64,000 bases of DNA from Micromonospora profundi (GTDB taxonomy: Bacteria; Actinomycetota; Actinomycetes; Mycobacteriales; Micromonosporaceae). Below are positions 28,056 to 37,168 of the stretch, in pieces (positions within the stretch are counted from its first letter, which is position 1; each line of letters begins with the position of its first letter). The stretch spans positions 5,861,001-5,925,000 of the forward strand of contig NZ_JAATJK010000001.1 in NCBI RefSeq assembly GCF_011927785.1, read 5' to 3'. Below the pieces are notes generated by a model. It did not search any database, was not told the origin of the DNA, and saw nothing but the letters and a program-made list of their open reading frames with translations. Position numbers and translations under genes: made by a program.

Positions 28056-29516
28056 TCACTCAGGAGACCGGCAGCCGGCCGGGTCGAGCCCCGGCGCTGT
28101 CGAATCGGAGGGCGTGGCGTCGGATGGGGAGGTCAGATCGGTGGCCGCGAGGGTCGGGCTTGCGCTGACGACCCCGTTGGGGGTCACCGGCGCCCCGGCG
28201 CTGGGGCTGCCGTTCGGCTCCGGGGTGGTCCCGGGAAGGGCGGTTGTCGGCGAGGCCGACGGCGTGCCGCCCACCGCCGTCGGGTCGGGCGGGCAGATCG
28301 GCTTCAGGTTCGGGTTGGTCGGGGTGTCGCTCGTCAGCTCGGCGAGCTGACGTTCGGCGTCCGGCTCGCTCTTGGCCCGGATGCCCACCTTGACGGTGTC
28401 CTGAGCGGCGACGGTGAGGTCGTCCAGCCGGGTGCTGCTGGTGCGGTGCACGGTGGAGAGGTCAACTCCGGCGATCTGCCCCTGGATGCCCCGGAAGACA
28501 GCGACCTGCCCTTCGTCGGTGGCACCCACGTAGTACTGGCGCTGCGTGTACGTCCAGCCGGCGAAGAGACCACCGCCGATGATCACCAGGATGGCCAGCG
28601 CCATCGCGGTGGCCCGCACCGGTCGGTGCCTCCGCTGCTCCGGCTCGTCGTCCGAGGACGTCGGCTCCTCCGGCACAGCCGGGCGCGGCGCGGAGAGCGC
28701 CGAGGCCCGGGCGGCAGGGGTCGAGTTGTCGGCGGAGGTGGCCATGCCCCGGTCCCGGGCGGCGGCGCCGCCCACGATCGGGGTCGCCTCGACGATGTCG
28801 TGGTCGGTGGCGTCGGCGATGATCACAGTGATGTTGTCCGGGCCGCCACCGCGCAGGGCGAGCTGAACCAGGCGCTCGACGCACTGCTGCGGGTCGGTGT
28901 ACTCCCGCAGGGAATCACCGATCGTCTCGGCGCTGACCACACCCGACAGGCCGTCGCTGCAGATCAGGTAACGGTCACCGGGCAGCACCTGACGCACCGA
29001 ATATTCGGGGTCGATGTCCCGGCCGTCCAGGGCGCGGGTCAGCAGCGAACGCTGCGGGTGGCTGCTCGCCTCCTCGGCGCTGATCCGGCCCTCGTCGACG
29101 AGCATCTGGACGTACGTGTCGTCCTTGGTGATCTGGGAGAACTCACCGTTGCGCAGCAGATAGGCCCGCGAGTCGCCGATGTGGACCATCCCCAGCTTGC
29201 TGCCGGAGAAGAGGGTCGCCGTCAGCGTGGTGCCCATCCCCTCCAACTGCGGGTTGGCGTCCACCGTGTCGCGGAGCTGTTGGTTGGCGGTGCCCACGGC
29301 CGAACGCAACGCGTCGACGAGGGCGTCCCCTGGGACGTCCTCGTCGAGCGGCGCCATGGCACCGATGACGATGTTGCTGGCGACGTCACCGGCGGCCATA
29401 CCGCCCATGCCGTCGGCAACGGCGAGTAGCCGCGGCCCGGCGTAGACGGAGTCTTGATTGCCGTCACGGATCAGACCGCGGTCGCTGTGGGCCGCATAGC
29501 GCAGGGTCAGAGTCAT
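28056..29516 (-). CDS. pstP: PP2C-family protein phosphatase PstP
   Basis: 486 residues. The PP2C core 1-240 shows the metal-binding RDGNQDSVY, AVADGMGGMAAGDVAS, HIGDSRAYLLRNGE, LICSDGLSGVV and GGPDNITVIIAD motifs in order. A linker, one membrane helix near 306-326 and an outer domain ending in a Pro/Ser/Thr-rich tail follow. It reverses PknA/PknB phosphorylation. It overlaps fhaB by four bases and ends 30 bases before the rodA start. Confidence 0.95.
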   Translation of the reverse strand: MTLTLRYAAHSDRGLIRDGNQDSVYAGPRLLAVADGMGGMAAGDVASNIVIGAMAPLDEDVPGDALVDALRSAVGTANQQLRDTVDANPQLEGMGTTLTATLFSGSKLGMVHIGDSRAYLLRNGEFSQITKDDTYVQMLVDEGRISAEEASSHPQRSLLTRALDGRDIDPEYSVRQVLPGDRYLICSDGLSGVVSAETIGDSLREYTDPQQCVERLVQLALRGGGPDNITVIIADATDHDIVEATPIVGGAAARDRGMATSADNSTPAARASALSAPRPAVPEEPTSSDDEPEQRRHRPVRATAMALAILVIIGGGLFAGWTYTQRQYYVGATDEGQVAVFRGIQGQIAGVDLSTVHRTSSTRLDDLTVAAQDTVKVGIRAKSEPDAERQLAELTSDTPTNPNLKPICPPDPTAVGGTPSASPTTALPGTTPEPNGSPSAGAPVTPNGVVSASPTLAATDLTSPSDATPSDSTAPGLDPAGCRSPE

Positions 29517-30001
29517 GGCCGTAATTCGAGGGAAGTGCGGCCGATCCGGATCGGCACGCCGAGGGGGACGGGGGTTGGTCCGGTGACCTTAGCGCGATCG
29601 AGGTATGTCCCGTTAGTCGAGCCGAGGTCCTCGACGAACCACTGCCCCTCGCGCGGCATGAGCCGGGCATGCCGCGCGGAGGCGTAGTCGTCGGTGATGA
29701 CAAGCGTGGAATCCTCGGCCCGACCGATGGTGATCTGCGCTTCACCGAGGGTGATCCGGGTGCCGGCCAGTTGACCGGCGGTCACCACCAGTTGATGGGC
29801 CGCCCGCCCCCGCTTCACCTTTGCTGGTTTGGCCGCCTGCTGCCCCGTCGAGGCGCCGACCGCTCGTGGTGCCGCCACCAGGCGACCGGACCGGGCTCCC
29901 GCGAAGAGGTCCCGACGGATCACACCGACCACCGTGAACACGAAGATCCACAGGAGGATCAGGAACCCGAACCGGGCGACGGTGATGACCAGTGCCGGCA
30001 A
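29513..30001 (-). CDS. fhaB: FHA-domain protein FhaB (FipA)
   Basis: 162 residues. N-terminal membrane helix (4-26), a basic linker, and a C-terminal FHA domain with ITIGRAEDSTLVITDDYASARHARL (phosphothreonine-binding Arg and Ser/His) and DLGSTNGTYLD. In mycobacteria FipA links PknA-phosphorylated FtsZ and FtsQ at the septum. Six bases separate it from fhaA. Confidence 0.94.
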   Translation of the reverse strand: MPALVITVARFGFLILLWIFVFTVVGVIRRDLFAGARSGRLVAAPRAVGASTGQQAAKPAKVKRGRAAHQLVVTAGQLAGTRITLGEAQITIGRAEDSTLVITDDYASARHARLMPREGQWFVEDLGSTNGTYLDRAKVTGPTPVPLGVPIRIGRTSLELRP

Positions 30002-30007
30002 GGCGGC

Positions 30008-30796
30008 TCAGCCGTCCACGCGGAAGGTCAGCGTCGTGGTGCCGAGCTGGACCATGTCACCAGGGTTCAGGGCGACGGCGGAAACCCGCTGCCCGTTGAC
30101 CATGGTGCCGTTCGTGGAGCCCAGGTCGGTCAGCACGACCTGGCCGCCGTCGAAATCCAGCCGGGCGTGTCGCCGGGAGATGCCGACGTCGGGCAGGCGC
30201 AGGTTGGCCTGGTCACCGCGACCGATCACCGTCGACCCCATCTGGAGGGGGTAGGTGCGGCCGTCACCGGAGACCAGCCGCACGTTGCGGCCACCACCGT
30301 GCCCGGGCGGCGGGCCGTAGCCCCCACCCTGGTCGTACGCGGGGTAGGCGGGCGGACCGGCGTCGTAGCCGGGTGCCGACACCGGGGCGACCTCGCCACC
30401 GGTGTAGACCTCGGCGGTGACGCGGAACATTCCCGTGTCCAGCCCCTCGCCCCGCTCGATCTCGACGATCACGTCGCCGTAGACCGTCCAGGCCTGCTCG
30501 CCGATGAACTCCGCCTGCGACTGGGCCAGTTCCTGGGCCAGCGCGGCGGCGTACGGGGCCAGCCGACTGTGGTCGAACGGCGAGAGATCGATCACGTAGC
30601 GGTTGGGCACCAGCGTCCGCCCACCGGCGAGGATCGCCTTGTGCGCCTCAGCCTCCCGCTGCATGGCATTGAGGATCTCCACGGGGTGGACCACCCCTTT
30701 GAAGACCTTGGCGAAGGCCCCTTCGACCAGGCCTTCCAGACGCTTCTCGAAGCGTTGCAGCACGCTCACCGGCTCCTCCTCGGGTCCCGAGGACAT
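30008..30796 (-). CDS. fhaA: FHA-domain protein FhaA
   Basis: 262 residues: an N-terminal DUF3662 (FhaA_N) domain (about 8-125, from LQRFEKRLEGLVEGAFAKVF to TAEVYTGG), a Gly/Pro/Tyr linker, and a C-terminal FHA domain with STVIGRGDQANLRLPDVGISRRHARLDFD and DLGSTNGTMVNGQ. In mycobacteria FhaA binds phosphorylated MviN (CwlM/MurJ axis) and controls lipid II flipping. It is the first gene of the fhaA-fhaB-pstP-rodA-pbpA-pknA-pknB run, and is shorter than M. tuberculosis FhaA (527 residues) because the linker is reduced. Confidence 0.94.
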   Translation of the reverse strand: MSSGPEEEPVSVLQRFEKRLEGLVEGAFAKVFKGVVHPVEILNAMQREAEAHKAILAGGRTLVPNRYVIDLSPFDHSRLAPYAAALAQELAQSQAEFIGEQAWTVYGDVIVEIERGEGLDTGMFRVTAEVYTGGEVAPVSAPGYDAGPPAYPAYDQGGGYGPPPGHGGGRNVRLVSGDGRTYPLQMGSTVIGRGDQANLRLPDVGISRRHARLDFDGGQVVLTDLGSTNGTMVNGQRVSAVALNPGDMVQLGTTTLTFRVDG

Positions 30797-31005
30797 GATG
30801 GTATCCGGCCGGCGCGCGCGCAGCTCACACGCCGCTCGGCCCGCCTGCTACCGGCCTGTTCGGAAGGGCCGGGACTGCCGTGCTACTCTTTCGTCCGCCA
30901 CGAACGGTAACCGGTCGAGGCGAGCACCCGGAACAGCCTAGTATCTCCGGGGTCCTGTTGGAGACAGCGGGCTCAGGGCAGCTAGAGTGGTCCGGGTTGT
31001 GCCAC

Positions 31006-31091
31006 GGGGATGTGGCGGAATGGCAGACGCGCACGGTTCAGGTCCGTGTGCCCGAAAGGGCGTGGGGGTTCAACTCCCCCCATCCCCACCA
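31006..31091 (+). tRNA. tRNA-Leu (anticodon CAG), CCA encoded
   Basis: The acceptor stem GGGGATG pairs with CATCCCC at 31081-31087. The anticodon stem CACGG/CCGTG holds the loop TTCAGGT (CAG at 34-36). A long variable arm (GTGCCCGAAAGGGCGT region) fits a class II tRNA. The T arm is GGGGGTTCAACTCCCCC, and CCA follows at 31089-31091. A leucine tRNA also follows fhaA in mycobacteria. Confidence 0.96.
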
Positions 31092-31197
31092 GAGACGAGG
31101 GCTCCGCGGAATGCGGGGCCCTTCCGTCGTATCGGGGCGTGCCGGACATCACGCTATGCTCCGATGGATTCTGCCTCCGATGGACCAGGAGTGGCGT

Positions 31198-32271
31198 GTG
31201 ACTGTCGCGTTGGTGACCGGCTCGGGTGGTCTGATCGGCTCCGAGGCGGTCCGGCACTTCGCCGGTCTCGGCCTGGACGTCGTCGGCATCGACAACGACA
31301 TGCGCCGGTACTTCTTCGGCGAGGACGGCTCCACCTCGTGGAGCCTGGAGCGGCTGAGCCGGGACCTGGGTGACTCGTACACCCACTTCGCCGTGGACAT
31401 CCGGGACCGCGACGGCCTTGAACAGGTCTTCAAGAAGTACGGCCCGGACATCGCCGTGGTGATCCACAGCGCGGCGCAGCCGAGTCACGACTGGGCGGCC
31501 AAGGAGCCGTACACGGACTTCGACGTGAACGCCGGCGGCACGCTCAACATGCTGGAGAACACGCGGCGGCACGCCATCGACGCGCCGTTCATCCACTGCT
31601 CGACGAACAAGGTCTACGGCGACCGGCCCAACAACCTGCCGCTTGTCGAGCTGGACACCCGGTACGAGCTGCCCGAGGACCACCGCTGGTACGAGGGCAT
31701 CACCGAGGACATGTCGATCGACCACTCGCTGCACTCGGTCTTCGGCGCCTCGAAGGTCGCCGCGGACGTGATGGTTCAGGAGTACGGCCGCTACTTCGAC
31801 ATGAAGACCGCCTGTTTCCGGGGCGGCACGCTCACCGGCCCGGCGCACTCGGCCGCCGAACTGCACGGGTTCCTGGCGTACCTGATGCGCTGCGTCATGG
31901 AGGGCCGGACGTACAACCTGTTCGGCTACAAGGGCAAGATGGTCCGCGACGCGATCCACTCGCACGACGTGTTGACCGCGTTCGAGGCGTTCTTCCGGGC
32001 GCCCCGGTCGGCCGAGGTCTACAACCTGGGCGGCGGCCGGCACTCCAACACGTCGCACATCGAGGCGTTCCGCGTCGCCGAGGAGATCACCGGCCGCGAG
32101 GCGCGGATCAACTACGTCGAGCAGGCCCGCACCGGCGACCACCAGTGGTACGTGAGCAGCATGGGCCGCTTCGAGGAGCACTACCCGGACTGGAAAATCA
32201 CGTACGACGTGCCGATGATCCTGCGGGAGATCTACGAGGCCAACGTGGACAAGTGGGTGCCGCAGTCATGA
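31198..32271 (+). CDS. NAD-dependent sugar epimerase/dehydratase (extended SDR)
   Basis: 357 residues from the GTG at 31198, six bases after AGGAG; an in-frame ATG at 31180 lies before that site. The Rossmann motif [10 protein letters not shown] (7-16) and acidic D32 suggest NAD. The body resembles CDP-paratose/tyvelose epimerases ([38 protein letters not shown]). In the YxxxK catalytic motif, residue 182 is Phe (SVFGASK) with K186 kept; Y140 in the KVYGD segment is nearby. The substrate is probably a nucleotide sugar. It overlaps the glycosyltransferase by four bases, forming a two-gene operon. Confidence 0.85.
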   Translation: MTVALVTGSGGLIGSEAVRHFAGLGLDVVGIDNDMRRYFFGEDGSTSWSLERLSRDLGDSYTHFAVDIRDRDGLEQVFKKYGPDIAVVIHSAAQPSHDWAAKEPYTDFDVNAGGTLNMLENTRRHAIDAPFIHCSTNKVYGDRPNNLPLVELDTRYELPEDHRWYEGITEDMSIDHSLHSVFGASKVAADVMVQEYGRYFDMKTACFRGGTLTGPAHSAAELHGFLAYLMRCVMEGRTYNLFGYKGKMVRDAIHSHDVLTAFEAFFRAPRSAEVYNLGGGRHSNTSHIEAFRVAEEITGREARINYVEQARTGDHQWYVSSMGRFEEHYPDWKITYDVPMILREIYEANVDKWVPQS

Positions 32272-33074
32272 CCGCACAGAGCAAGCGCAACGTGCTCGGC
32301 GTCCTGGTCGACGCCACCGACTACACCTCGGCCACCGACGCGGTGGTGACCGCGGCGCACGAGCGGCGCCCGTTCGCGCTCACCGCGCTGGCCGTGCACG
32401 GCGTGATGACCGGCGTACTGGACCGGCCGCACAACGCGCGGCTCAACTCCTTCGACGTGGTCACCCCGGATGGGCAGCCGGTGCGCTGGGCGCTCAACCT
32501 GCTGCACGACGCCGGGCTCACCGACCGGGTCTACGGGCCGACACTGACCCTGCACGTGCTCTCCCGCTTCGCCGACGAGGGACTGCCGGTCTACCTGTAC
32601 GGCTCGACCGAGGAGACGCTTGCCAAGCTGATCCCCGCGTTGGAGCGGATGTTCCCGGCGCTGAAGATCGCCGGAGTGGAGCCGTCGAAGTTCCGTGCCG
32701 TCCAGCCGGGCGAGGACGCCGAGATCGCCGACCGCATCCGGTCCAGTGGCGCCCGGCTCGTCCTGGTCGGGCTCGGCTGCCCGCGCCAGGAGGTCTTCGC
32801 GTACGCCATGCGTCCGCTGCTGGACATGCCGCTGATGGCGGTCGGCGCGGCCTTCGACTACCACGCCGGGCTGCTGCGCCAGCCTCCGCCGTGGATGCAG
32901 CGCGCCGGCCTGGAATGGTTCTGGCGGCTCGGTCTGGAGCCGAAGCGCCTCTGGAAGCGTTACGTGATCCTCAACCCCGCCTACCTGACCCGGCTGGCCG
33001 GGCAGAAGACCGGCCTGTGGAAGGCCCGCCCGCCGGCCCCGGCCACCGAGCGACCGGCGACCTTCGCGGTCTGA
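32268..33074 (+). CDS. WecB/TagA/CpsF-family glycosyltransferase
   Basis: 268 residues. [34 protein letters not shown], the [14 protein letters not shown]ossmann segment, and [22 protein letters not shown] followed by [11 protein letters not shown] are the GT26 family blocks; the Asp of the TPDG loop is the probable base. Family members add ManNAc(A) to undecaprenyl-linked primers for teichoic acid or polysaccharide. With the epimerase upstream it likely builds a surface glycan from an uncommon sugar nucleotide. It acts at the inner face of the membrane. Confidence 0.88.
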   Translation: MTAQSKRNVLGVLVDATDYTSATDAVVTAAHERRPFALTALAVHGVMTGVLDRPHNARLNSFDVVTPDGQPVRWALNLLHDAGLTDRVYGPTLTLHVLSRFADEGLPVYLYGSTEETLAKLIPALERMFPALKIAGVEPSKFRAVQPGEDAEIADRIRSSGARLVLVGLGCPRQEVFAYAMRPLLDMPLMAVGAAFDYHAGLLRQPPPWMQRAGLEWFWRLGLEPKRLWKRYVILNPAYLTRLAGQKTGLWKARPPAPATERPATFAV

Positions 33075-33098
33075 CCCCTTCCCCAATCGCGTACGGCG

Positions 33099-33129
33099 CG
33101 AGGCCCCACCCGCTTCGGGTGGGGCCTCG
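33099..33129. terminator. Hairpin terminator
   Basis: A perfect 13-bp stem CGAGGCCCCACCC with a 5-base loop, between the converging glycosyltransferase and subtilase genes. Confidence 0.85.
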
Positions 33130-33146
33130 TGTCGTACGGGGACCGG

Positions 33147-34703
33147 TCAGACAGTCAGGGTCCAGCTGTTGATGTAGCCGGTGTCGGCCGAGTACACGTC
33201 ACGAACCTGGAGCCGCCACGTGCCGTCGGCGGCCTCGCTGGACAGGTTGACCGTGTACGTGGCGATCACGTTGTCGGCGCTGTCCGAGCCCGAGTTCTTC
33301 AACCGGTACGAGCTACCGTCCGGGGCGAGCAGGTCGATGACCAGGTCACCGCGGTACGTGTGCACGATGTTCACCGCCACAGTGGAGGCCGACGACGCGC
33401 TACGGCCGCACCCGGAGATGGTGATCGCGCTGGTGACGGCCGACCCGGCGTCCGGGATCGTCACGTCGGTGGCGTTGGTGCCGGTGCAGCCGGTGGGCGG
33501 GGGCGGAGTGGTGCCGCCGCTGCCGACGTAGAGCAGCCGGTTCGGTGAGCCGGTGCCGGGGCTGGTCACGACGTTGGGGGTCGCGTTGGCGACAAGCTGG
33601 TCCCGGACCTGCTGCGGGCTCCAGCTCGGGTTTGCGCTGGCTACCAGGGCAGCCGCGCCGACCACGTGCGGGGTGGCCATCGAGGTGCCGCTGATCGTGT
33701 TGGTCGCGGTGTTGCTGGTGTGCCAGGCCGACGTGATCGACGACCCGGGCGCGAAGATGTCCAGGCAGGTGCCGATGTTGGAGAACGACGAACGGGCGTC
33801 GGTGTTCGTCGTCGAGCCCACGGTGATGGCCTCGGCGGTGCGGGCCGGCGAGGTGTTGCAGGCGTTGGCGCCGCTGTCGTTGCCTGCCGCGAGGCCGTAC
33901 GTCACACCCGACGCGATCGAGTTGCGAACCGCTGTGTCCAGGGAGCTGTTCGCGCCACCGCCGAGGCTCATGTTCGCCACGGCCGGCTTGATCGCGTTCT
34001 GGGTGACCCAGTCGACACCGGCGATCACACCGGCGTTGGTGCCGCTGCCGGAGCAGTTCAGCACCCGTACGCCGACGAGTTGAACGCCCTTGGCGACGCC
34101 GTACGCGGAACCGCCGACGGTGCCGGCGACGTGCGTGCCGTGCCCGTTGCAGTCGTCGGCCGCTCCGCCGTCGACAGCGTCGAAGCCGGAGGTGGCCCGG
34201 CCGCCGAAGTCGCTGTGGGCGAAGCGGATGCCGGTGTCGATGATGTAGGCGTGCACGTTGCTCGCCGTGTTCGGGTAGGTGTAGGAGCTGTCCAGCGGCC
34301 GGTTGCGCTGATCGATCCGGTCGAGACCCCAGGAGGGCGGGTTGGCCTGCGTTCCGGAGATCGACACGGTGTGGTTCTGCTCGACGTACGCCACATCCGG
34401 GTCGGCGGCGATCCGGGCCGCCGCCTTCGCGCTGACGGTGACCTCGAAGCCACGCAGCGCCGTACCGTAGGTGCGGGCGATCGACCCTCCGTGCCTGCCG
34501 GTCAGCCGCTTCGCGGCGTCGCCGACCCGGCTGAGGGTGACGGCGCTGTCCTTGAGGACGACGATGTAGCTGTCCTGCACGGCGGTGGCTCCGCCGGCCT
34601 CCCGGACCACGCCGACGGGCTCGGCGGCCAGGGCGGGGGTACCGACGGCCAGCACTGTCGCCGTTGCCACCCCGACCAGTACGGACCTGCGTGGAAGACC
34701 CAT
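33147..34703 (-). CDS. Secreted S8 subtilisin-like protease with C-terminal P domain
   Basis: 518 residues from the ATG at 34701-34703, with GGAGGTAGGG upstream. Signal peptide to about residue 27 (PALAAEP); Inhibitor_I9 propeptide about 45-113 (YIVVLKDSA to VAYVEQN). Catalytic domain: D156 (IIDTGIR), H191 (GHGTHVAG), N of the LAAGNDSG oxyanion loop and S341 (GTSMATPH). After a short linker (about 405-430), a proprotein-convertase P/Homo-B domain fills the C-terminus (FLAPDGSSYRLKNSGSDSADN-like region). An exported, self-processing aqualysin-type protease. Confidence 0.93.
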   Translation of the reverse strand: MGLPRRSVLVGVATATVLAVGTPALAAEPVGVVREAGGATAVQDSYIVVLKDSAVTLSRVGDAAKRLTGRHGGSIARTYGTALRGFEVTVSAKAAARIAADPDVAYVEQNHTVSISGTQANPPSWGLDRIDQRNRPLDSSYTYPNTASNVHAYIIDTGIRFAHSDFGGRATSGFDAVDGGAADDCNGHGTHVAGTVGGSAYGVAKGVQLVGVRVLNCSGSGTNAGVIAGVDWVTQNAIKPAVANMSLGGGANSSLDTAVRNSIASGVTYGLAAGNDSGANACNTSPARTAEAITVGSTTNTDARSSFSNIGTCLDIFAPGSSITSAWHTSNTATNTISGTSMATPHVVGAAALVASANPSWSPQQVRDQLVANATPNVVTSPGTGSPNRLLYVGSGGTTPPPPTGCTGTNATDVTIPDAGSAVTSAITISGCGRSASSASTVAVNIVHTYRGDLVIDLLAPDGSSYRLKNSGSDSADNVIATYTVNLSSEAADGTWRLQVRDVYSADTGYINSWTLTV

Positions 34704-34919
34704 TTCCCTACCTCCCTCCGACCGGCGGCGAAACGCGGCCACCGATCAACTCAATCGACACTTGCCGATCGAGCTGAGGGTAGATCGGCACGGTCGGCCA
34801 AGAAACATGTCGAAACGTCCATCACCTTGATGGGATGACCCCCTACGGGGCGGGCTTCCGGGGCGAACCGGGGACCGGCCCGGATTCGCTGAGCGTCGAA
34901 TCGGGAAAGACTCTCCGAC

Positions 34920-35519
34920 ATGGAAAGTCAGCTCGCCATCCTGTTGCCGGTAGCCGCCGTCTGGCTGGCCGCCGGGGTCCTGGCCGACCGACTGCCCCGG
35001 CTGCGCGACGCGAGCGCGCTGCGACGGCGTACCGGATTGTTGCTGGCACTGGCACTGACCGGCGTGACGCTCGTCGCGGCGGTGGCCGTCGGCGGGCTGT
35101 TCAGCGCCGGCACCGCGCCTGTCGACCGGGCCGCCGCCGCCCTCGCCCTCGCCACCGGGCCGGCGCTCGTGGTGGCAATCTGCTCCCTGCGGCGGATCCG
35201 CCGACTCCGGGCCGGGGCCGGCGCGTTCGATACGGCACCCGGCACGCCCGCCCCGCACGGGCTGCGCGCCGCCGCGGCGCACCCGCTCGTCGGGTTGCCG
35301 TTGCAGGTGACCGCCCTGGCGACAATGCCCGCGGTGATCGCGGCGGCCGGCGCGGACCTCGGCGCGGAGCCCGGGGTCGCCGGGCCGGCGATCACCGTCG
35401 GCGCACTCGCGGTGGCGGCCATCGGCGTCCGGCACGCACTTCGGCACAACCGGCTCGCCGAGCGGACCCAGCAGGCCGCGCCACGCTCAGCGCGGGCGAC
35501 CGGACCCCTGCACGTATAG
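34920..35519 (+). CDS. Hypothetical membrane protein
   Basis: 199 residues with about five hydrophobic helices (5-22, 40-61, 68-88, 122-142, 148-166), mostly Ala/Leu/Val with few polar residues. There is no family motif I recognise. The last 33 bases overlap antisense with the gene at 35487-35888. Confidence 0.65.
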   Translation: MESQLAILLPVAAVWLAAGVLADRLPRLRDASALRRRTGLLLALALTGVTLVAAVAVGGLFSAGTAPVDRAAAALALATGPALVVAICSLRRIRRLRAGAGAFDTAPGTPAPHGLRAAAAHPLVGLPLQVTALATMPAVIAAAGADLGAEPGVAGPAITVGALAVAAIGVRHALRHNRLAERTQQAAPRSARATGPLHV

Positions 35520-35888
35520 CAACTCCAGGATCGCCCGGGTCGCCTCGAACCAGCGGTCCAGCCAACCCGGCGGCGGCACGCTGCCCTTCGGGGGCAACTC
35601 CATGAGCAGGCCACGCAGCAGCGGGTGGTCGGCCAGCGACGCGGTGGGCTCCACCGGCCAGCCGGTCGGCGGGAACGACGGCTCGACTAGCGGGTTCGGG
35701 TCCAGCGAGGGCAGCGAGAGCGGTGCATCGCCCGCCTCGGAGTCCGTCGACTCCCGGCCGTTCAACTCCTGCTCGGTCGAGACCACCTCGGTCAGTACGG
35801 TGTCCCGACGTGCCCCGCGGTACTTGCCACCGAACCGCTCCGGCTTACCCGGACCGTTGGTGAGGTTGTCTGAACCGATCGTCGTCAT
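35487..35888 (-). CDS. Hypothetical soluble protein
   Basis: 133 residues, no signal peptide or membrane helix. The N-terminal 75 residues are polar and likely disordered. The C-terminal 45 (ADHPLLRGLLMELPPKG, then GWLDRWFEATRAILELLYVQ) form an amphipathic helical end that looks conserved. This architecture is common among small actinobacterial proteins of unknown role. Good coding bias. Confidence 0.65.
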   Translation of the reverse strand: MTTIGSDNLTNGPGKPERFGGKYRGARRDTVLTEVVSTEQELNGRESTDSEAGDAPLSLPSLDPNPLVEPSFPPTGWPVEPTASLADHPLLRGLLMELPPKGSVPPPGWLDRWFEATRAILELLYVQGSGRPR

Positions 35889-36052
35889 CCGTCTCGCCTA
35901 CCTCGTTCGGGTGCGGTCGGTGCGGCGGTCGTGATCAGCGCCGTACCGACCGGTTCAACGAGGCGGACCCGCTGTGGCGACGGGAATCCCGGCGGAACCT
36001 CACCCGCACCTGTCGATCCGGCGGCCCGACAGCCCGCAATCGGGGACGCGGA

Positions 36053-36086
36053 AGGTCCCCGCCCGGTCGGGGCCGGACGGGGACCT
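36053..36086 (-). terminator. Hairpin terminator after DUF397 gene
   Basis: A 9-bp stem AGGTCCCCG with a 16-base, itself GC-rich, loop, 16 bases past the DUF397 stop. Confidence 0.5.
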
Positions 36087-36101
36087 CAGCTGACCTCCGG
36101 G

Positions 36102-36323
36102 TCAGGACGCGCTCAACACACCACCCCTGGCGCCGGCGACGAAGGCGTGCCAGTCACCGGGAGCGAAGACCAGCGCCGGTCCGGCCTTGTCCTTCGAATC
36201 CCGAACTCCGACAGCCCCGGTCACGTACGCCACCTCCACGCAGTTGTCACAGTTCGGCCCGCTCTTCGAGCTCTTGAACCACGTTGCCTGCGTCAGGTCC
36301 ACGGGGAACCCCTTGGTCGCCAT
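36102..36323 (-). CDS. DUF397 domain protein
   Basis: 73 residues. LTQATWFKSSKSGPNCDNCVEVAYV, VGVRDSKDKAGPALVFAPGDWHAFV is the full DUF397 signature. Partnered with the upstream helix-turn-helix gene, which it overlaps by 31 bases. In Streptomyces such pairs (for example WhiJ/BldB-linked systems and Scr1/Scr2) affect development and secondary metabolism; the small protein is thought to modulate the DNA-binding partner, toxin-antitoxin-like in layout. Confidence 0.92.
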   Translation of the reverse strand: MATKGFPVDLTQATWFKSSKSGPNCDNCVEVAYVTGAVGVRDSKDKAGPALVFAPGDWHAFVAGARGGVLSAS

Positions 36324-37168
36324 CTCGGCTCCTCTGCCAGTTTTGCGATGTGTGCGACGGACTCCTCCGGACGAATGGCCGCAGCACGGATGTGATCGAA
36401 GATGAAGCTGTACTTCTGCAGTTCGTCGCTCTTCTCGAGGAAGAGCCCACCCGTGGCGTTCTCCGCGTACACCACATCCGGATCACCGGGCTCGGGGAAG
36501 CTGAGGATCGTGAAGGTCCCGTCCATGCCGGCGTGCGCTCCCACCTCGAAGGGCAGGATCTGCAGCGTCACGTTCGGCAACTCGGCCACTTCGACCAACC
36601 GCCTGAGCTGGCCACGCATCACCTCGTCCCCGCCCACCGGCCTGCTTACCACCGCCTCATCGAGCACCACCCACAGATCGACCGGATCGTCCTGGGTCAA
36701 TAACGACTGGCGGCCGAGACGGACACGCACCCGCTGGTGCACCTGGTCGGCGGTGAAGTCCGGGCGGGCGGCGCGGATCATCGCACCGGCGTACTCCTCG
36801 GTCTCCAACAGACCGGGGACCACCTGCTGCTCGTACGCCCGGATCGAACTCGCGGCGGCCTCCAGCCCGACGTACGCCCCGACGAGCACGGTGCTGTACG
36901 GATGCCACCAGCCCTTCTGCCGGGCCTCCCGGGCGATCTGCACGAGTTCGTCGCTCTCGGCGCCCACCACGCCGTAGATCCGCAGCATGTCCCGCACGTC
37001 GCGTGGGGTGGCGGTGGTGTGCCCGGTCTCGATCCGGGAGACCTTGGACGCCGAGCACTCCAACTGCTCGGCGACGACCTCGATGGTGATGCCCGCCGAC
37101 TCCCGCTGCCGGCGCAACTCCGCACCGAGCCTCCGGCGCCTGATGGTCGGGCTGCGCCGCTCACTCAT
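36293..37168 (-). CDS. XRE-family HTH regulator with DUF5753 (Scr1/WhiJ-type)
   Basis: 291 residues. The helix-turn-helix lies at about 13-68 (LGAELRRQRESAGITIEVVAEQLECSASKVSRIETGHTTATP). DUF5753 follows, with YEQQVVPGLLETEEYAGAMIRA, VHQRVRVRLGRQSLL, LWVVLDEAVVSRPVGG and LQILPFEVGAHAGMDGTFTIL. This is the standard partner of DUF397 proteins, and the two are probably co-translated. A palindrome at 37414-37437 upstream may be its own operator. Confidence 0.93.
   Translation of the reverse strand: MSERRSPTIRRRRLGAELRRQRESAGITIEVVAEQLECSASKVSRIETGHTTATPRDVRDMLRIYGVVGAESDELVQIAREARQKGWWHPYSTVLVGAYVGLEAAASSIRAYEQQVVPGLLETEEYAGAMIRAARPDFTADQVHQRVRVRLGRQSLLTQDDPVDLWVVLDEAVVSRPVGGDEVMRGQLRRLVEVAELPNVTLQILPFEVGAHAGMDGTFTILSFPEPGDPDVVYAENATGGLFLEKSDELQKYSFIFDHIRAAAIRPEESVAHIAKLAEEPRWRPRGSPWT

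Noticed and set aside
30982..32181. Minus-strand ORF of 399 codons
   Set aside because: Antisense to tRNA-Leu and the epimerase, which has clear SDR motifs on the plus strand.
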